This document shows, piece by piece, positions 9,142 through 18,663 of a stretch of DNA of 44,298 nucleotides (position 1 is its first letter; the number at the start of each line of letters is the position of its first letter). The translations under genes were made by a program, and so were the position numbers. Below the pieces are notes generated by a model. The model was given only the letters and a program-made list of their open reading frames with translations. It had not been told where the DNA came from and made no database searches. Origin of the DNA: Microcaldota archaeon (lineage in GTDB: Archaea > Micrarchaeota > Micrarchaeia > Micrarchaeales > CABMGC01). Where the stretch lies: NCBI GenBank assembly GCA_021801225.1, contig JAJYYF010000029.1, forward strand, positions 1 to 44,298. The letters run 5' to 3'.

Positions 9142-9312
9142 TTAATCAATGAATGTATCTATTGCATTTATTTTTGAAAGTTCATCAAGCCTCTTTGATA
9201 CTGTAGCTGAACTAAGTCTTTTATTCTTGACAATATTTTGATTTATATTATTTTGTGAGTTGCTACTGCAATAGCGATACCGAGTTGAAATACGCAATAT
9301 ATGAATTTTATA
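9142..9312 (-). pseudogene. possible winged-HTH regulator remnant
   Basis: Minus-strand reading NINQNIVKNKRLSSATVSKRLDELSKINAIDTFID* looks like an HTH recognition-helix segment. No complete ORF. Confidence 0.3.
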
Positions 9313-9367
9313 AACCTTATGTTTAAGATAATATTAAAAATGTTGTATATTAAATAGTATAGATTTT

Positions 9368-9961
9368 ATGAATAGAACTACTCTTTACATTATTATTGCA
9401 TTCATTGTAATAATTTTTGTATTGTACCTTGTTATAGGAGTTTCAGGAACAGGAAATGAAAATTTTATCGGTTCGAATAATGGTACTCCGATATACTTAA
9501 CTTATTCTCAAGGACACTCGATAATAGGCAATGTTTCTGATTATGGAACATTTGATTTGTTTAATACTACGATACCGTTAAATATATCCTTCGTAAATCA
9601 AGTTACTCCTTATGCTTCAGGAAATGTTTTAGAGGGCTGGTTAACTATAGTTCTGAGTAGCAACTCAAGTAAAAATGCCTCTTTAGAGTTTTTTGTAATG
9701 AAAGGAAATAACATGTCCTTATTAAATAAAAATTTCACACAAGGTTTAGAACAAACGTTTCCAAAATTTAATATAATCAGAAACAGCAGTTATGATAACT
9801 TTAATTATAGTTATTTACAATTTACAAACGCAACAGTTAATGATCAATTTTTAATTGCAAATAAAGAAAATTATTCAACAATTATGTTTCTATCCTCTAA
9901 CCCTATTTTTAATATTAGTGAGGAAGTTATGCTAAATACAACTAAGGAAGAGATACCTTGA
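9368..9961 (+). CDS. membrane-anchored extracellular hypothetical protein
   Basis: One N-terminal TM (LYIIIAFIVIIFVLYLVIGV) followed by an Asn/Ser-rich ectodomain. Confidence 0.6.
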   Translation: MNRTTLYIIIAFIVIIFVLYLVIGVSGTGNENFIGSNNGTPIYLTYSQGHSIIGNVSDYGTFDLFNTTIPLNISFVNQVTPYASGNVLEGWLTIVLSSNSSKNASLEFFVMKGNNMSLLNKNFTQGLEQTFPKFNIIRNSSYDNFNYSYLQFTNATVNDQFLIANKENYSTIMFLSSNPIFNISEEVMLNTTKEEIP

Positions 9962-10019
9962 GTTTATCCAACTAAAGGCTTTGTAGATTTACTGCTAAAA
10001 GAACAAATGTAATTAAATG

Positions 10020-10062
10020 AATACAGAGGAAGCCCACACCGTTTACTGGTGGGGACTTCACA
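10020..10062. mobile_element. orphan IS200/IS605-type right-end hairpin (TnpB/omegaRNA 3'-end-like) remnant
   Basis: AATACAGAGGAAGCCCACACCGTTTACTGGTGGGGACTTCACA. Imperfect stem CCACACC/GGTGGGG (one mismatch) around GTTTACT, followed by ACTTCAC. Resembles the end motif of archaeal IS605 elements; no tnpA or tnpB nearby. Confidence 0.45.
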
Positions 10063-10111
10063 ACTGTGATATTACTAGATATACATGAGTTGCTACTTTC
10101 CATTTCTTTAT

Positions 10112-10639
10112 TTATTTTGATTTTTTGTTTAAGTGTTTATGATACGCTTTGCTTATGTGGTACGCCTCTCCAATTATTAAACCTGTAGAGCCTGCTAGAA
10201 GTATAATAACTATTAAATTTAAGTAAAAATTTGAAGGAATGAAGATATCTATTGTTATTCTTATGACGAAAGAAACCAACCAGAAGAGTAGTATAAATGG
10301 CGATCTTTTGTAATAAACCTGATTATTTTTCTCAAAGAAAGTTACTCCTCCTCCTAACTTAAGACCTATACTGACACCAATAACAATAGCAAGTACAGTA
10401 CTTAATACATCTAAAACTGTAGGGACAAAGGCGAATAAAGACAATATGGTCAGTATAAGGTATAATATAGGTATGACATAGACATATCGAGATTTGAATT
10501 TAGTACCCATTCTTGCTTTGTATATTCTTCTAGCTATAACTAATAAAATTATAACTAAAACTATGTAAAGCGATGTATTAGAACCTCCAAAAACAGAGTA
10601 TAAACTAGTACCTCCGTTTGATAAAAATAACTCTAACAT
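10112..10639 (-). CDS. multi-pass membrane protein (CcdC/DUF1453-like)
   Basis: Several TM segments and VYYKRSPFILLFWLVSFVIRI, reminiscent of CcdC/DUF1453. Confidence 0.5.
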   Translation of the reverse strand: MLELFLSNGGTSLYSVFGGSNTSLYIVLVIILLVIARRIYKARMGTKFKSRYVYVIPILYLILTILSLFAFVPTVLDVLSTVLAIVIGVSIGLKLGGGVTFFEKNNQVYYKRSPFILLFWLVSFVIRITIDIFIPSNFYLNLIVIILLAGSTGLIIGEAYHISKAYHKHLNKKSK

Positions 10640-10683
10640 GTTAAACCTGATTATACTCTTATATTTGTATTACAAATTCAACG

Positions 10684-12153
10684 TTATGAAAGTAATCTAT
10701 CTAATGCAGGATAACTCTCGATCATGTTTTCGCTCTTTAATTGTTGGTAAATACCATACATTATTCCTGCGGTAAGAAGTATACCCATTCCGTTACCCAT
10801 TGCTCCAGTAAGACTTGCTAAAGCTGCAAGAAGTCCTACTGCTATGCTTCCAAGAACTGTTATTGTTGGAAGATACTTTTGTAGTACATTTTCAATCATC
10901 CTAGGATCTCTCCTAAAACCAGGAATTTGCCAACCAACTTCCTGTAATTGGCCTGCAACATGTTTAGGACTTTGACCAGTCATCTCGACCCAGAACTTTC
11001 CGAATACTACACATAATCCTACAAGTATTAATAGGTAAATAATGAAGTGTACCCACTCCGGAATCAATAATGGTGCTCCGCCCCACGGTGGATATAATGG
11101 AGAGGTCTGAGTTGCTAAAATATAAAAGTAGTTACTGTAACCACCTACTCCTCCATACTTAGTTGAGTATGGCAGAAAACTTAGCGGTTGCATTAAGTAA
11201 ATTAAACCTCCTGAGAGTACCTCGCTACCGCTCCCAGCTGTGGTTGATTGATTAGTATAATAAGCAAAAAAGTGTACTAAGCTAGCTCCTGAACCAGCAT
11301 AAGTGGCTGATACCCGCAACCAAACTCCTAAACTTACTGTCAAGGATGTTGCTAAAATGACTGGTAGTACACTAACATAAAGAAATGGCAGTGGCAAACG
11401 TCCACCAACACCTCTAAACTGGCTGAAAACTAGAGGAAGCTCTAACTTCATATCTAAAACATATATGCTTATTAAAAATATAATTATTGCAAAGAACAAC
11501 GGACCAAAAGCTAGTATAGCCTGTGGTATTGCCGTAGCTCCAGCGGTTGCAATCGCAGTTTGAGCCTCAGGAATTAATATTGTGAATGTTCCGCCAACTA
11601 TTGCGTATGCAACTCCTCCTGCTATGAAAAGATTTATTCCTGAAGTTATTCCATACTTTACCATTATTTCGTCTAAATAAATGATTATTATTGCGGTAAA
11701 GGCAAGCTGAGCTACTACAATTAAGAAAAATGAAGGATTAGTTAATGAGATAGTAGTTGCTGTAAATATAGTTGCTTCTATAACTGCTATTATCATTGCG
11801 GCTAATTTTTGTATGCTTTGGAATCTGCTTTTTTGATCAGGATTATTTAAATCAATATTCAATGCACCAGTACCCTGAAGCATCTGCAAAATTATGCTAG
11901 AAAGTACTATCGGACCTATACCTACTGTGACTAATGTTCCGATTCTTGCTGCGAATATAATATTTATTACTTGATAAATTGAACTGTTAAGCGCAGATGC
12001 GTTAACTCCAAAAGCAGGTATACTAAATAATGTAAAGTAAATTCCAACTATAATTGCCGTCCATTTTAATTTATCCTTAAAAGATAAAGGATGGACAGGT
12101 TTTTTTATTGAAGGTATAAGTTTAAGTAATCCGTCTAGAGATTCAATCTTCAT
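10684..12153 (-). CDS. secY: protein translocase subunit SecY
   Basis: Ten-TM architecture; GTLVTVGIGPIVLSSIILQMLQGTGAL and SPKHVAGQLQEVGWQIPGFRRDPRMIE are typical of archaeal SecY. Confidence 0.96.
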   Translation of the reverse strand: MKIESLDGLLKLIPSIKKPVHPLSFKDKLKWTAIIVGIYFTLFSIPAFGVNASALNSSIYQVINIIFAARIGTLVTVGIGPIVLSSIILQMLQGTGALNIDLNNPDQKSRFQSIQKLAAMIIAVIEATIFTATTISLTNPSFFLIVVAQLAFTAIIIIYLDEIMVKYGITSGINLFIAGGVAYAIVGGTFTILIPEAQTAIATAGATAIPQAILAFGPLFFAIIIFLISIYVLDMKLELPLVFSQFRGVGGRLPLPFLYVSVLPVILATSLTVSLGVWLRVSATYAGSGASLVHFFAYYTNQSTTAGSGSEVLSGGLIYLMQPLSFLPYSTKYGGVGGYSNYFYILATQTSPLYPPWGGAPLLIPEWVHFIIYLLILVGLCVVFGKFWVEMTGQSPKHVAGQLQEVGWQIPGFRRDPRMIENVLQKYLPTITVLGSIAVGLLAALASLTGAMGNGMGILLTAGIMYGIYQQLKSENMIESYPALDRLLS

Positions 12154-12172
12154 TAATGCACCAACACTCAGT

Positions 12173-13216
12173 TTAGATATTCACTCTTAGTATATAAGAG
12201 TTATCTTTATTAATATTTATGCTTACGTTTACCTCTTTCTTTAAAATTCCTGTTGCGAAACCAAGGAAAATATTTGAGGTCAAAAGTACATAAGATCTGA
12301 TAGAGTTATAATGATTATACTTTATAAAGATATATTTCTTACGCTTTTCTTTAACTTCTAGTTTAATTAACTCTGCACCTATGAAATTTGCTATCCTTTC
12401 AATTCCATCACTTAACTTGATTGGAGTTTTAGATTTAGATAAACCAAGACCCGAAACATAAAATAATTTTGAAAGTTCCTCTAATATTTTTTCTGATGAC
12501 ATTAGAGGTAAAAGCGAAAGTGTCTGGTAGCAATTATTCTGAATTGGTGTTTTACTCGATATAATTGCATTTTGTAATGCTAAATGCGGCTCCTTAATTA
12601 TATCGTTTTGTTGTTCTTGCGTTTTAAATGATGCTTTAAATATACATTCATCTGCACCTTCAAAAACACATTTTTCCTCTGAAATTGAAACTACTTTATC
12701 AAAAAAACCTGAAAAATATCCGGCTATGGCTCCGGCTTCAAAATTATGTAACTTAACTCCATAATTTTCCTTTGCTTGTTTTGATCTTGATTTTATTATT
12801 TCAGTATTGCCATATGGGTAATAATAAATATTTTCTAAACCGCCCAACTCTATAAACGTTAATAGTTTATCTATTTTCGAATATTTTTCAAATATTAATT
12901 TTCCAGTTGTGTATCCGTGATTATAAGAAAGTTTTTGTAAAGACAAAGTCATATTAAATATTAAAGATGACAAAGTACCTGAATACATATCTATATTTTT
13001 ATTAGAACTTAAAGATTTTGAAAGTAATAATTCATCCAAATCTGCATATTGCTCTTGTATTTTTTCTTTAGGTAAAGTTTTCTTGCCCACTTTTTTTATT
13101 TTGCTATTTTTTTGTTTTGATTTTATTTTTGGTTGTTTATGTTTTATGACTCTTTTTTTCTTTTTGATTATTTTTTTATTTACCAATTTATTGCACCGAT
13201 TACTCCTTTGCATCAT
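12173..13216 (-). CDS. V4R (4-vinyl reductase-like) domain protein with Lys-rich N-terminus
   Basis: [43 protein letters not shown] matches the V4R signature. N-terminal ~55 aa are extremely Lys-rich. Confidence 0.65.
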   Translation of the reverse strand: MMQRSNRCNKLVNKKIIKKKKRVIKHKQPKIKSKQKNSKIKKVGKKTLPKEKIQEQYADLDELLLSKSLSSNKNIDMYSGTLSSLIFNMTLSLQKLSYNHGYTTGKLIFEKYSKIDKLLTFIELGGLENIYYYPYGNTEIIKSRSKQAKENYGVKLHNFEAGAIAGYFSGFFDKVVSISEEKCVFEGADECIFKASFKTQEQQNDIIKEPHLALQNAIISSKTPIQNNCYQTLSLLPLMSSEKILEELSKLFYVSGLGLSKSKTPIKLSDGIERIANFIGAELIKLEVKEKRKKYIFIKYNHYNSIRSYVLLTSNIFLGFATGILKKEVNVSININKDNSYILRVNI

Positions 13217-13715
13217 TTATTGCTTTAAGTATGTATTCGTGTGCTTTGTTTACACCTTCCCATCCGCTAACCTCTGCCCACTTTCCAGGCTCGAGGGATT
13301 TATAATACTTAAAAAAGTGTGAAATCATATCCTTTGTGTGCTCATTCAAATCTGAAATATCATTTATTGTTTTGAAATCTGGATCAACCTTTTCCACAGG
13401 AACTGCCATTATTTTTGTGTCTATTCCCTCTTCATCTTTCATCAGTAAAAGGCCTATCGGTCTTGCTGTAATAAAAGTTCCAGGAGCAAATGAAGAGTTG
13501 CTTATTACCATAATATCTAATGGATCTCCATCCTCTCCTTTTGTTCCTGCAATGAAGCCATAATTATAAGGATAAAACATAGCAGTATGTAATATTCTAT
13601 CAACCTTCATAACACCAGAATCTTCATCCAACTCATACTTAATATTACTACCTTTTGGTATCTCTATAAAAGCATTTACTTTTTTAGGCGCATCTTTGCC
13701 AATACTTAATTTCAT
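13200..13715 (-). CDS. ppa: inorganic pyrophosphatase
   Basis: [38 protein letters not shown] motifs. Confidence 0.95.
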   Translation of the reverse strand: MKLSIGKDAPKKVNAFIEIPKGSNIKYELDEDSGVMKVDRILHTAMFYPYNYGFIAGTKGEDGDPLDIMVISNSSFAPGTFITARPIGLLLMKDEEGIDTKIMAVPVEKVDPDFKTINDISDLNEHTKDMISHFFKYYKSLEPGKWAEVSGWEGVNKAHEYILKAINDAKE

Positions 13716-13834
13716 AATATAACCTTTATACTATTTAGTTGGAAATGTTTTTAATTATGTGCTTTGTTTTATTGTGTAATGTTTTACAGTTTAATTTTTG
13801 ATAATCTTAAATAAGTATTTGTTAATAAAAAATT

Positions 13835-15448
13835 ATGCCTACTAAATATGTTGTAATTCTTGGCTCATTGATGAGCGGTTTGGGCAAGGGTGTGGTCACA
13901 GCATCTATTCTTAAAACTCTGGATTTTTATGGATATAATGCAATTCCTATAAAATTTGATGGTTATCTCAATTATGATTGCGGAACTATGAATCCATATA
14001 GACACGGAGAGGTATTTGTTCTTGATGATAAAGGAGAAGTCGATATGGACTTTGGAATTTATGAAAGATTTTTAAATAAAAACATGACAAGCGACCTTTC
14101 AATAACTGGGGGTAAATTATTTGGATCAATAATAAACAAGGAAAGAAGGGGGGAATTTTTAGGAACTGATGTACAAATAATACCCCATCTAACAAATGAA
14201 GCAATAAGTAAAATAAAGGAAGTTGAAGAAAAGAGAAAGCCCGATGTAATAATAATAGAGGTTGGTGGGACAGTAGGGGATATAGAAAATAGTTATTTTA
14301 TAGAAGCAGTAAGGCAACTTGCAATAAAAGAGAGCGCTGTTTTTATTAATTTAACATACGCGCCAAAAATGGATGTTGTCGGAGAACAAAAAACCAAACC
14401 AGCACAATTAGGATTTAGGATGTTACTACAAGCTGGGATACAACCAAACTTCGTAATTTGCAGGAGTAAAGATTTATTGAAAAAAAATACAATAGAAAAA
14501 TTAGCTTTGTTTTCAAATATAAGTGATGACAAAGTGATAGATGATTCTGATTTGAATAGCATGTACCTTCTACCTTTACATTTTATAAATCAGAATTTCG
14601 ATAAAATGTTGATAAATGAACTTAAGTTAGAACAAAAAAGCATCGATAATAAAAAATTAGATAATTGGAAAGAGAAGTTAAGAATCTTAGAAAAACCAGA
14701 TAAAGAGGTTACAATAGGTGTAGTTGGGAAATATACAGAATTAAAAGATGCATATGCTAGTATAAACGAATCCTTTGTACATTCAGGGATTTCAAATAAT
14801 ACAAAAGTTAATATAAAGTGGATTGAGGCTACAGATATAGAGGAGAAAGGCACCGATACACTAAAAGAACTTGATGGAGTACTAGTACCTGGTGGATTTG
14901 GTAAAAGAGGCATAGAAGGGATGATACAGGCAATAAAATACTCTAGAGAAAATAAGGTACCTTATCTAGGAATATGTTTAGGTATGCAATTAATGGCAGT
15001 TGAGTACGCAAGAAATGTTTGTGGATTAAGTGAGGCTAACTCAATAGAGTTTAATAAAAATACAAAAAATCCAATAATAACATTAATGGAATCTCAAAAA
15101 AATATATATAATTTAGGAGGAACTATGAGATTAGGAGAATGGAGATGTTTATTGACTCAAGGAACTAAGACCCACAGTGCATATAATAATAAAATAATTA
15201 GTGAAAGACACAGACATAGATACGAATTTAATAATGAGTATAGAAAGTTATTGGAAGAACACGGCTTGCAAGTAGCAGGTACAACTGAAGACAATGGTTT
15301 GATTGAGTTTATAGAATGGAAGGATCAATTTGGAGTAGGAACACAGGCGCATCCTGAACTTAAATCTAGATTGGAGGAACCAGCACCTATCTTTGTAGCT
15401 TTTGTTAACTCTGCATTGGAGTTTTCAACTACGAAAAACAAAAATTAA
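13835..15448 (+). CDS. pyrG: CTP synthase
   Basis: LGSLMSGLGKGVVTASI, DGYLNYDCGTMNPYRHGEVFV, the GATase GICLGMQL triad region, and HRHRYEFN. Confidence 0.97.
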   Translation: MPTKYVVILGSLMSGLGKGVVTASILKTLDFYGYNAIPIKFDGYLNYDCGTMNPYRHGEVFVLDDKGEVDMDFGIYERFLNKNMTSDLSITGGKLFGSIINKERRGEFLGTDVQIIPHLTNEAISKIKEVEEKRKPDVIIIEVGGTVGDIENSYFIEAVRQLAIKESAVFINLTYAPKMDVVGEQKTKPAQLGFRMLLQAGIQPNFVICRSKDLLKKNTIEKLALFSNISDDKVIDDSDLNSMYLLPLHFINQNFDKMLINELKLEQKSIDNKKLDNWKEKLRILEKPDKEVTIGVVGKYTELKDAYASINESFVHSGISNNTKVNIKWIEATDIEEKGTDTLKELDGVLVPGGFGKRGIEGMIQAIKYSRENKVPYLGICLGMQLMAVEYARNVCGLSEANSIEFNKNTKNPIITLMESQKNIYNLGGTMRLGEWRCLLTQGTKTHSAYNNKIISERHRHRYEFNNEYRKLLEEHGLQVAGTTEDNGLIEFIEWKDQFGVGTQAHPELKSRLEEPAPIFVAFVNSALEFSTTKNKN

Positions 15449-16991
15449 ATGCATATGCAGTTATTTTTCTTATTATAAATCCAAAAAACGGAACACTTTT
15501 TGAAGCATTGTTTATCAGATTCAAATCATTCTTTGAAATGCCTTTTATTAAACCTAGTAAAATCGGATAAATTAAAAATATTGACAAAATCCCTAAAACT
15601 AAACCTACTGACTCTGGAATAATGTAAGTAAATGGAATCAATATAAGTGCAAATATAACATTTGCGAGAATTAAACGTAGCATTTTATTTCTGTGTAGTA
15701 TTATACCTATTTTAGAGAAGTAATTAAGATAAAGAACATTAAGAATTATATTACCTATAAATAAAGTTGCTATAACCAAACCATAAACTCCAAAAACAGG
15801 TATTAAAATAATTATAAAAATAAGTTGTATTAAATTTGATATAAATGCATACTTAAAAACTTTTTTTTGTTTTGATGAACTAATAAGAAAGTTTGTCCCA
15901 AATGTTGAAAAAATTCCTATAAGTATACCTATGCTTATTAATTGCATATATGGAACTGCGTTGTTGTATGCAGTTGAAAATACAATAAAAGTTATCTCGC
16001 TTGAAAAGACAGTGAACATCATTATCAAAGGCATTGAAAACAAAATACCCATATATATAGAATAAAACAATAGTTTGCCTGCATTAGCTCCTTCTTTTTT
16101 CAGTGAAACTGCTTCTGAAAACATCGGAAGAATTGCTAAACTTATGGCACCTATGAAGACATCAAGCAATGAACCTATCTTAGAAGCTATTCCATAATAA
16201 CCTACTAATGAAGCTGATACAATTATTCCTAAAAATAGGATTCCGAAGTTGCTTGTTACATTATTTATTATGTTAGTGTAAGCAAGTGATTTTGAAAATG
16301 CTAGTATTGTTTTTGCACGTTTCTTAAAACCATTTAGATTTATGTTTATACCTATTAATTTTAATATAACAAAAAACTCAAAGAGTGTACTTATGATTAA
16401 GCCCATTAGATACCCACTTACTGCACCTGCTACTCCAAAACCAAGAAGTACTAATGAAACGCCAAATATAAATTGAGTTACTGAATGGATTATCGAAGCT
16501 TCTGCAAGTTCTTTTCCTTTATTTAGCCCTAGAATATAAAAATAAAGATTGCCATAAATAAGGGAGAAAAATATTATAGGTATACCCAGCAATAAAGCTA
16601 GAGAGTAAAAGTAGGTATGCGTAACAGTAGATAAGAAGTATGTACCAAAAATTATTCCTACAGCAGAAAGTATTATTGAAAAAAATAAAGTAATTAGTAA
16701 AGTATCGCCTAGCATTAATTTTGCTTCTGAAATCTTATTTGTAGAAAATAATCTTGGGATTTTTTTAGATAGATAGTAGCTTATATTTGGATTTCCAAAA
16801 CCACTCAACAGCGCAATAATGCTCATTATAATAGTATATATACCAAAATTTGAAGGTCCTATATATCTTGCAATTATTACAAATGTGATTAAATTTATAA
16901 ATAACGAGATGCCCTTCCCAAAGGTAAGGAACGATGCTACTTTTGTCATCTTACTTCCTAACTCCATTGAAATGTCTTTTTTTTCATTCAT
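15429..16991 (-). CDS. Wzx-type polysaccharide/lipid-linked oligosaccharide flippase
   Basis: About 12-14 TM; ARYIGPSNFGIYTIIMSI and MPFSEAVS-type motifs of the MVF/PST family. Confidence 0.85.
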   Translation of the reverse strand: MNEKKDISMELGSKMTKVASFLTFGKGISLFINLITFVIIARYIGPSNFGIYTIIMSIIALLSGFGNPNISYYLSKKIPRLFSTNKISEAKLMLGDTLLITLFFSIILSAVGIIFGTYFLSTVTHTYFYSLALLLGIPIIFFSLIYGNLYFYILGLNKGKELAEASIIHSVTQFIFGVSLVLLGFGVAGAVSGYLMGLIISTLFEFFVILKLIGININLNGFKKRAKTILAFSKSLAYTNIINNVTSNFGILFLGIIVSASLVGYYGIASKIGSLLDVFIGAISLAILPMFSEAVSLKKEGANAGKLLFYSIYMGILFSMPLIMMFTVFSSEITFIVFSTAYNNAVPYMQLISIGILIGIFSTFGTNFLISSSKQKKVFKYAFISNLIQLIFIIILIPVFGVYGLVIATLFIGNIILNVLYLNYFSKIGIILHRNKMLRLILANVIFALILIPFTYIIPESVGLVLGILSIFLIYPILLGLIKGISKNDLNLINNASKSVPFFGFIIRKITAYAFNFCFS

Positions 16992-18555
16992 TTAGTATAC
17001 CATAAATTACTCTAGTATAATCCAAAATAATATTAAATAATTTTTTAAATAACGGTACATTTGGAAAAATAGCCCTTATTTTATCAATATCTTCTTTATT
17101 TATAACATTTAATATATTAAGTAATATAGGATAAAAAATTAATAATAATACAGCTCCTATAATGAGTTCTAAAATAATATTGGGGAGTAATAATGATACA
17201 GACAATGGTATGTACAGCAAAATACTTCCAATGAATGCAAGAATTATTCTTCTGTGATTTATTTTTGCTGATACGTTTTTTCTTACTGCTATGCCGATAA
17301 ATACACTATTAAGTAAACCACCAATTACAAAAACAGGAATTATCACTCCAAGCACACCAAAATAAGGTGTTAATATCAACATCAATATAAATTGAGTTAT
17401 TGCTGATACTGCATTATATTTTAAAAGTTTTTTTGTTAAATTTTTCGATGCTAAAATACTTCCTGAATAGTATCCGAATAGATTAAGCGCCATTCCAAAA
17501 GTAATTAATGTTAAGTATAATGGTGCTATATTGTATTTATTTGAAATTAAAAGATATACTGCTGGTTTTGCCATTGCACTTATATATATTATAAAAGGCA
17601 ATGTAATAATTAAAGCATAAAGTAAAATATTAGTATAATCCTTTGCCTTATCCCTCTTTTTACTACTGTTGATTTTAGTAAATAATGGAAGCATAACCAT
17701 CGACATTGTTCCGTAAGAAATTGTTGCGAAGTTTAGTCCTTTTATTGCTGCACCATAATTACCTATTACAAATGAAGTTACAAAAAATCCCAAAAATAAT
17801 ATTGAAAAGTTTTGTATCGATGTATTTATAACATTATTAATTGCTAAAGGGAATGAAAAGTTAAATGCATCAAATACAGATTTTTTACTTGGGATTGAAA
17901 GTTTAAATTCGGGTAATTTTTTGGCTTTATGCAAAATAAAGTATATTGATAATATCGAACCAAAAATATTTCCAATAAGTAATCCAAGAATTGCGCCGTT
18001 TACACCAAAACCTATGTATAAAAAAGAGATTATTCCGACTAATTGTATTAAATCAACAACAACCGGTATTGCTGATGCGGGTTTTCCATAAGAAAAACCG
18101 ACAAGAGCATGCACATTTACATTTTGTATCATTTGAAAGAAGATTATCAAGCCTGAAAGGCTTAAGGTTAAGGTAGATATATCCAATGATGAAAAAAGTG
18201 ATGGAATAAATTTGCTTATTAAAATAGCTAAAATAGTAAGTATCCCTGCAATTAAAAATAACAAGAAATATGATGAGGATATTGTTTTGCTTATTCCTTT
18301 TGAGTTTTTTTGATAAGAAAATTGAGAAAGATTTTTACTCATGTAACTTCCTAAACCGAAGTTACCAAATGCACTTACTAAAGCAGCAAAACCTACTGCA
18401 AATACATATATTCCATAATTAGAAGGACCTAAAAATCTCGTAACATAAATGAACGTTACAACTGTTATTATTGCGCCGAAAATTTGTCCTATATATAAAA
18501 GTGATAAAGTACTGCCTGTCTCTTTACCTACTGTGTTATTTTTTTGTTCTGGCAT
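16984..18555 (-). CDS. Wzx-type polysaccharide/lipid-linked oligosaccharide flippase (tandem paralogue)
   Basis: TRFLGPSNYGIYVFAVGFAALVSAFGNFGLGSYMSKNLS, same family as the adjacent gene. Confidence 0.85.
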   Translation of the reverse strand: MPEQKNNTVGKETGSTLSLLYIGQIFGAIITVVTFIYVTRFLGPSNYGIYVFAVGFAALVSAFGNFGLGSYMSKNLSQFSYQKNSKGISKTISSSYFLLFLIAGILTILAILISKFIPSLFSSLDISTLTLSLSGLIIFFQMIQNVNVHALVGFSYGKPASAIPVVVDLIQLVGIISFLYIGFGVNGAILGLLIGNIFGSILSIYFILHKAKKLPEFKLSIPSKKSVFDAFNFSFPLAINNVINTSIQNFSILFLGFFVTSFVIGNYGAAIKGLNFATISYGTMSMVMLPLFTKINSSKKRDKAKDYTNILLYALIITLPFIIYISAMAKPAVYLLISNKYNIAPLYLTLITFGMALNLFGYYSGSILASKNLTKKLLKYNAVSAITQFILMLILTPYFGVLGVIIPVFVIGGLLNSVFIGIAVRKNVSAKINHRRIILAFIGSILLYIPLSVSLLLPNIILELIIGAVLLLIFYPILLNILNVINKEDIDKIRAIFPNVPLFKKLFNIILDYTRVIYGILNE

Positions 18556-18663
18556 TAAATCATTTTATATTAATATAAAACTATTCGCAAAGTATATTTA
18601 TGCTTTGGCGTATAGAATTATAAATATTAGTGGATAATTATTCTTAAGCGATAGAGTTTTTAT

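Noticed and set aside
13083-13322. Plus-strand ORF antisense to V4R/ppa (79 aa)
   Set aside because: Phe/Leu-rich antisense shadow of two well-supported minus-strand genes; no independent coding signal.
14293-14913. Antisense ORFs (89 and 107 aa) in pyrG
   Set aside because: Overlap CTP synthase catalytic regions; no domain features.
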